7,237 nt of DNA, from assembly GCA_028868235.1 (NCBI GenBank), contig JAGWUW010000131.1, positions 1 to 7,237 of the forward strand, given 5' to 3'. The first letter of the stretch is position 1. The number at the start of each line of letters is the position of its first letter. Shown in pieces: positions 6,490 to 7,237 of the stretch. This stretch comes from Betaproteobacteria bacterium. GTDB lineage: Bacteria; Pseudomonadota; Gammaproteobacteria; Burkholderiales; Rhodocyclaceae. A model generated the notes under the pieces. That model saw nothing but the letters and a program-made list of their open reading frames with translations. It ran no database searches and was not told where the DNA came from. Position numbers and translations under genes: made by a program.

Positions 6490-6795
6490 TTAGCGAATAC
6501 GGTTGATGAAGCGCTGGCGGGCCTCGTTCAAGGCAGTTTGGTCCGCTGCGTCGACCAGTTCGCTGCAGCGCTTGTAGAAGTCGTTGAAGGCGGCAAGAAC
6601 AGCATTTTTCTCCAGTTTTTTGCCTTGCTCGGTCTTCGCTTCGTGTCCGGGTAAATCGAGCGGTTGGAGCACAGCATAGCGAGGAATAATCTGCTGGCCG
6701 CCGTTTTCGGAGGCAGCAGTCATGGGGCCGGTCTTGACGAAGGTTTTGCCTTCATATTGAAAGCGATCGCCGATCGCGAGGTGTTGCAGCTTCAT
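6490..6795 (-). CDS. Conserved-looking hypothetical protein, 101 residues, divergent from lexA
   Basis: I do not recognise this family by name. The N-terminal half (1-48) is rich in predicted strands and turns: MKLQHLAIGDRFQYEGKTFV, then KTGPMTAASENGGQQIIPRY, suggesting a small beta-barrel-like fold. A charged linker (about 50-62) leads to a probably helical C-terminus (63-101) ending QRFINRIR. There is no signal peptide, membrane segment or cysteine cluster (one Cys, at 78). The frame is open upstream to a TTG at 6858, but the ATG at 6795 is preferred because the protein-like character begins there; its ribosome binding site is only a weak GGAAA. A -10-like TACACT is at 6831-6826. The gene abuts the MFS stop codon with no bases between, and shares its upstream gap with the lexA SOS box. 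Coding status is supported by length and composition. Confidence 0.75.
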   Translation of the reverse strand: MKLQHLAIGDRFQYEGKTFVKTGPMTAASENGGQQIIPRYAVLQPLDLPGHEAKTEQGKKLEKNAVLAAFNDFYKRCSELVDAADQTALNEARQRFINRIR

Positions 6796-6861
6796 GCGGG
6801 TGTTTCCAGGTTGCGTAAGGGGCAGAGTGTAGCCCATTCTCCGCTTGCCAAAAATCAATTA

Positions 6862-6877
6862 CTGTACAAAAATACAG
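6862..6877. promoter_or_regulatory. LexA-binding site (SOS box) upstream of lexA
   Basis: CTGT (6862-6865), eight AT-rich bases, then ACAG (6874-6877): a full match to the CTGT-N8-ACAG core of the gamma/beta-proteobacterial SOS box, also flanked by TA on the left. It lies 25 bases before the lexA start, where LexA autoregulation is expected. The lexA -35/-10 pair is not clear by eye; TTGCCA at 6845-6850 is the nearest -35-like hexamer. The box is 66 bases upstream of the divergent small gene and could affect it too. Confidence 0.93.
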
Positions 6878-6891
6878 CTAATGAATTTTGC

Positions 6892-6896
6892 AGGAG
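6892..6896 (+). promoter_or_regulatory. Ribosome binding site of lexA
   Basis: AGGAG, six bases before the ATG at 6903, fixes the lexA start. Confidence 0.85.
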
Positions 6897-6902
6897 CAGA
6901 CT

Positions 6903-7237
6903 ATGAAGCTCACGCCACGCCAACAGGAAATTCTCGACTTCATCAAAAACACCGTCGAGGTGCTCGGCGCGCCGCCGACGCGGGCCGAAATCGCCAGCGC
7001 CTTCGGCTTCGCTTCGCCCAATGCGGCGGAAGACCACCTCAAGGCGCTTGCCAAGAAGGGTGCCATCAATCTCGAACCGGGTTCGGCCCGCGGCATCCGC
7101 CTCGTCGAGCAACTGGGTTTGCCGCTGATTGGCAGTGTCGCCGCTGGTTCGCCCATCCTCGCCGTCGAGAACGTCCAAGGGCGCTATGCCTTCGATGCCG
7201 GCATGTTCAACCCGCGGGCCGATTTCCTGCTCAAGGT
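6903..7237 (+). CDS. lexA: LexA repressor, SOS regulator; C-terminus cut by window edge
   Basis: LexA represses DNA-damage genes and cleaves itself when RecA filaments form. The first 111 residues are present, of about 200 in the family. The N-terminal winged helix domain runs from [14 protein letters not shown] through [30 protein letters not shown] to GSARGIRLV (residue 68). The self-cleavage site is visible as VAAGSP, with the scissile bond Ala81-Gly82. The window ends at FLLK, just before the segment that in E. coli carries the catalytic serine, so Ser and Lys of the dyad cannot be checked. Start choice is supported by a strong ribosome binding site and the SOS box upstream. Autoregulation by LexA is expected. 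Confidence 0.97.
   Translation, partial: MKLTPRQQEILDFIKNTVEVLGAPPTRAEIASAFGFASPNAAEDHLKALAKKGAINLEPGSARGIRLVEQLGLPLIGSVAAGSPILAVENVQGRYAFDAGMFNPRADFLLK

Overview
The window reads as an ordinary chromosomal stretch of a GC-rich betaproteobacterium, most likely of the Rhodocyclales type. This is an inference from protein character and gene content, not from a database match. It holds eight genes: two cut by the window edges (fabI at the left, lexA at the right) and six complete. No RNA gene, insertion sequence, CRISPR array, phage gene or other mobile DNA was seen. Intergenic gaps are all about 110 bases or shorter.

Left part (1-2874), lipid metabolism. The minus strand carries fabI (enoyl-ACP reductase, last step of fatty acid elongation) and, just upstream of it, electron-transfer flavoprotein:ubiquinone oxidoreductase (ETF-QO), which passes electrons from acyl-CoA dehydrogenases to quinone. 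Divergent from ETF-QO on the plus strand is a hotdog-fold acyl-CoA thioesterase, followed 20 bases later by a dNTP triphosphohydrolase (dgt-like). The 82-base gap between ETF-QO and the thioesterase contains a 26-base dyad (2410-2435) that overlaps a plausible thioesterase promoter. It is the best candidate operator in the window and could control both directions.

Middle part (2895-6489). The dgt-like gene runs into a convergent LysR-type regulator with a 26-base tail-to-tail overlap. The regulator is divergent from a 12-helix MFS transporter, the usual layout of a LysR protein controlling its neighbour. The substrate and inducer cannot be told from sequence.

Right part (6490-7237). A small uncharacterised gene (101 residues) converges on the MFS gene with no bases between the two stop codons. 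It is divergent from lexA. Between them lies a perfect CTGT-N8-ACAG SOS box, the expected autoregulatory site of lexA, which may or may not also affect the small gene.

I found no clear new multi-gene system. The items most worth following up are the 26-base dyad, the uncharacterised gene sharing an intergenic region with the lexA SOS box, and an imperfect hairpin in the short gap ahead of fabI.
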